From NCBI GenBank assembly GCA_009914645.1, contig VFLB01000181.1, positions 1 to 6,748 of the forward strand: a stretch of DNA of 6,748 bases, given 5' to 3'. Made by a program: the position numbers and the translations under genes. Shown here in pieces: positions 6,747 to 6,748 of this stretch; within the stretch, counting starts at the first letter, position 1, and every line of letters starts with the position of its first letter. Below the pieces are notes generated by a model. It was not told where the DNA came from. It did no database searches and saw only the letters and a list, made by a program, of their open reading frames with translations. This stretch comes from Synechococcaceae bacterium Bin_79_3 (GTDB taxonomy: Bacteria; Cyanobacteriota; Cyanobacteriia; PCC-6307; Cyanobiaceae).

Positions 6747-6748
6747 CA

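Noticed and set aside
1..6748. HIP1 palindromes (GCGATCGC) as a cyanobacterial marker
   Set aside because: Only partial matches such as GCGATCC and GATCGCT were seen, and no full octamer. The absence is compatible with picocyanobacteria but proves little.

Overview
The window most likely comes from a picocyanobacterium of the alpha-cyanobacterial type (Synechococcus/Cyanobium lineage, which has form IA Rubisco and alpha-carboxysomes). The evidence is a compact cluster of NDH-1 CO2-uptake subunits, a CO2-hydration protein, a pterin-dehydratase-like protein resembling the alpha-carboxysome Rubisco assembly factor acRAF, and a bacterioferritin-like gene, all beside dnaA. Base composition is moderate (low-to-mid 40s % GC by eye), which is low for most marine Synechococcus. 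As far as I know, Prochlorococcus lacks the ndhF4/ndhD4/chpX genes, so it is less likely. No HIP1 octamer (GCGATCGC) was seen.

Layout. Positions 1-89 are a short leader with no recognised gene. Positions 90-1481 (+) encode a full-length replication initiator DnaA with a GTG start. A 43-bp AT-rich gap with a small inverted repeat separates it from a convergent block on the minus strand. Read in its own direction (right to left), that block is: a bacterioferritin-like protein (6746-6303), NdhF4-like (6298-4442), NdhD4-like (4434-2929), the CO2-hydration protein ChpX/CupB (2929-1790), and a small acRAF-like protein (1779-1525). The junctions are 4 bp, 7 bp, a 1-base stop/start overlap (TAATG) and 10 bp, so this is almost certainly one transcription unit. 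Its promoter lies beyond the right edge.

How the genes work together. NdhF4 and NdhD4 are the distal proton-pumping membrane subunits that specialise a photosynthetic NDH-1 complex for CO2 uptake. ChpX/CupB docks on them at the thylakoid and converts CO2 to bicarbonate at the expense of cyclic electron flow. The bicarbonate is used in the carboxysome, where the Rubisco helped by the acRAF-like protein would work. The ferritin-like gene is the least explained member. It keeps all six di-iron ligands and the haem methionine position, but appears to lack the fifth helix of classical cage-forming bacterioferritins.

No mobile elements, tRNA/rRNA genes, CRISPR arrays, broken genes or clearly foreign insertions were found. 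All five minus-strand genes and dnaA read through without frameshift. The window is mostly known CO2-concentrating-mechanism biology. The most open points are the ferritin's role, the pterin-dehydratase fold that has lost its catalytic histidines, and the changed channel residues in NdhF4.
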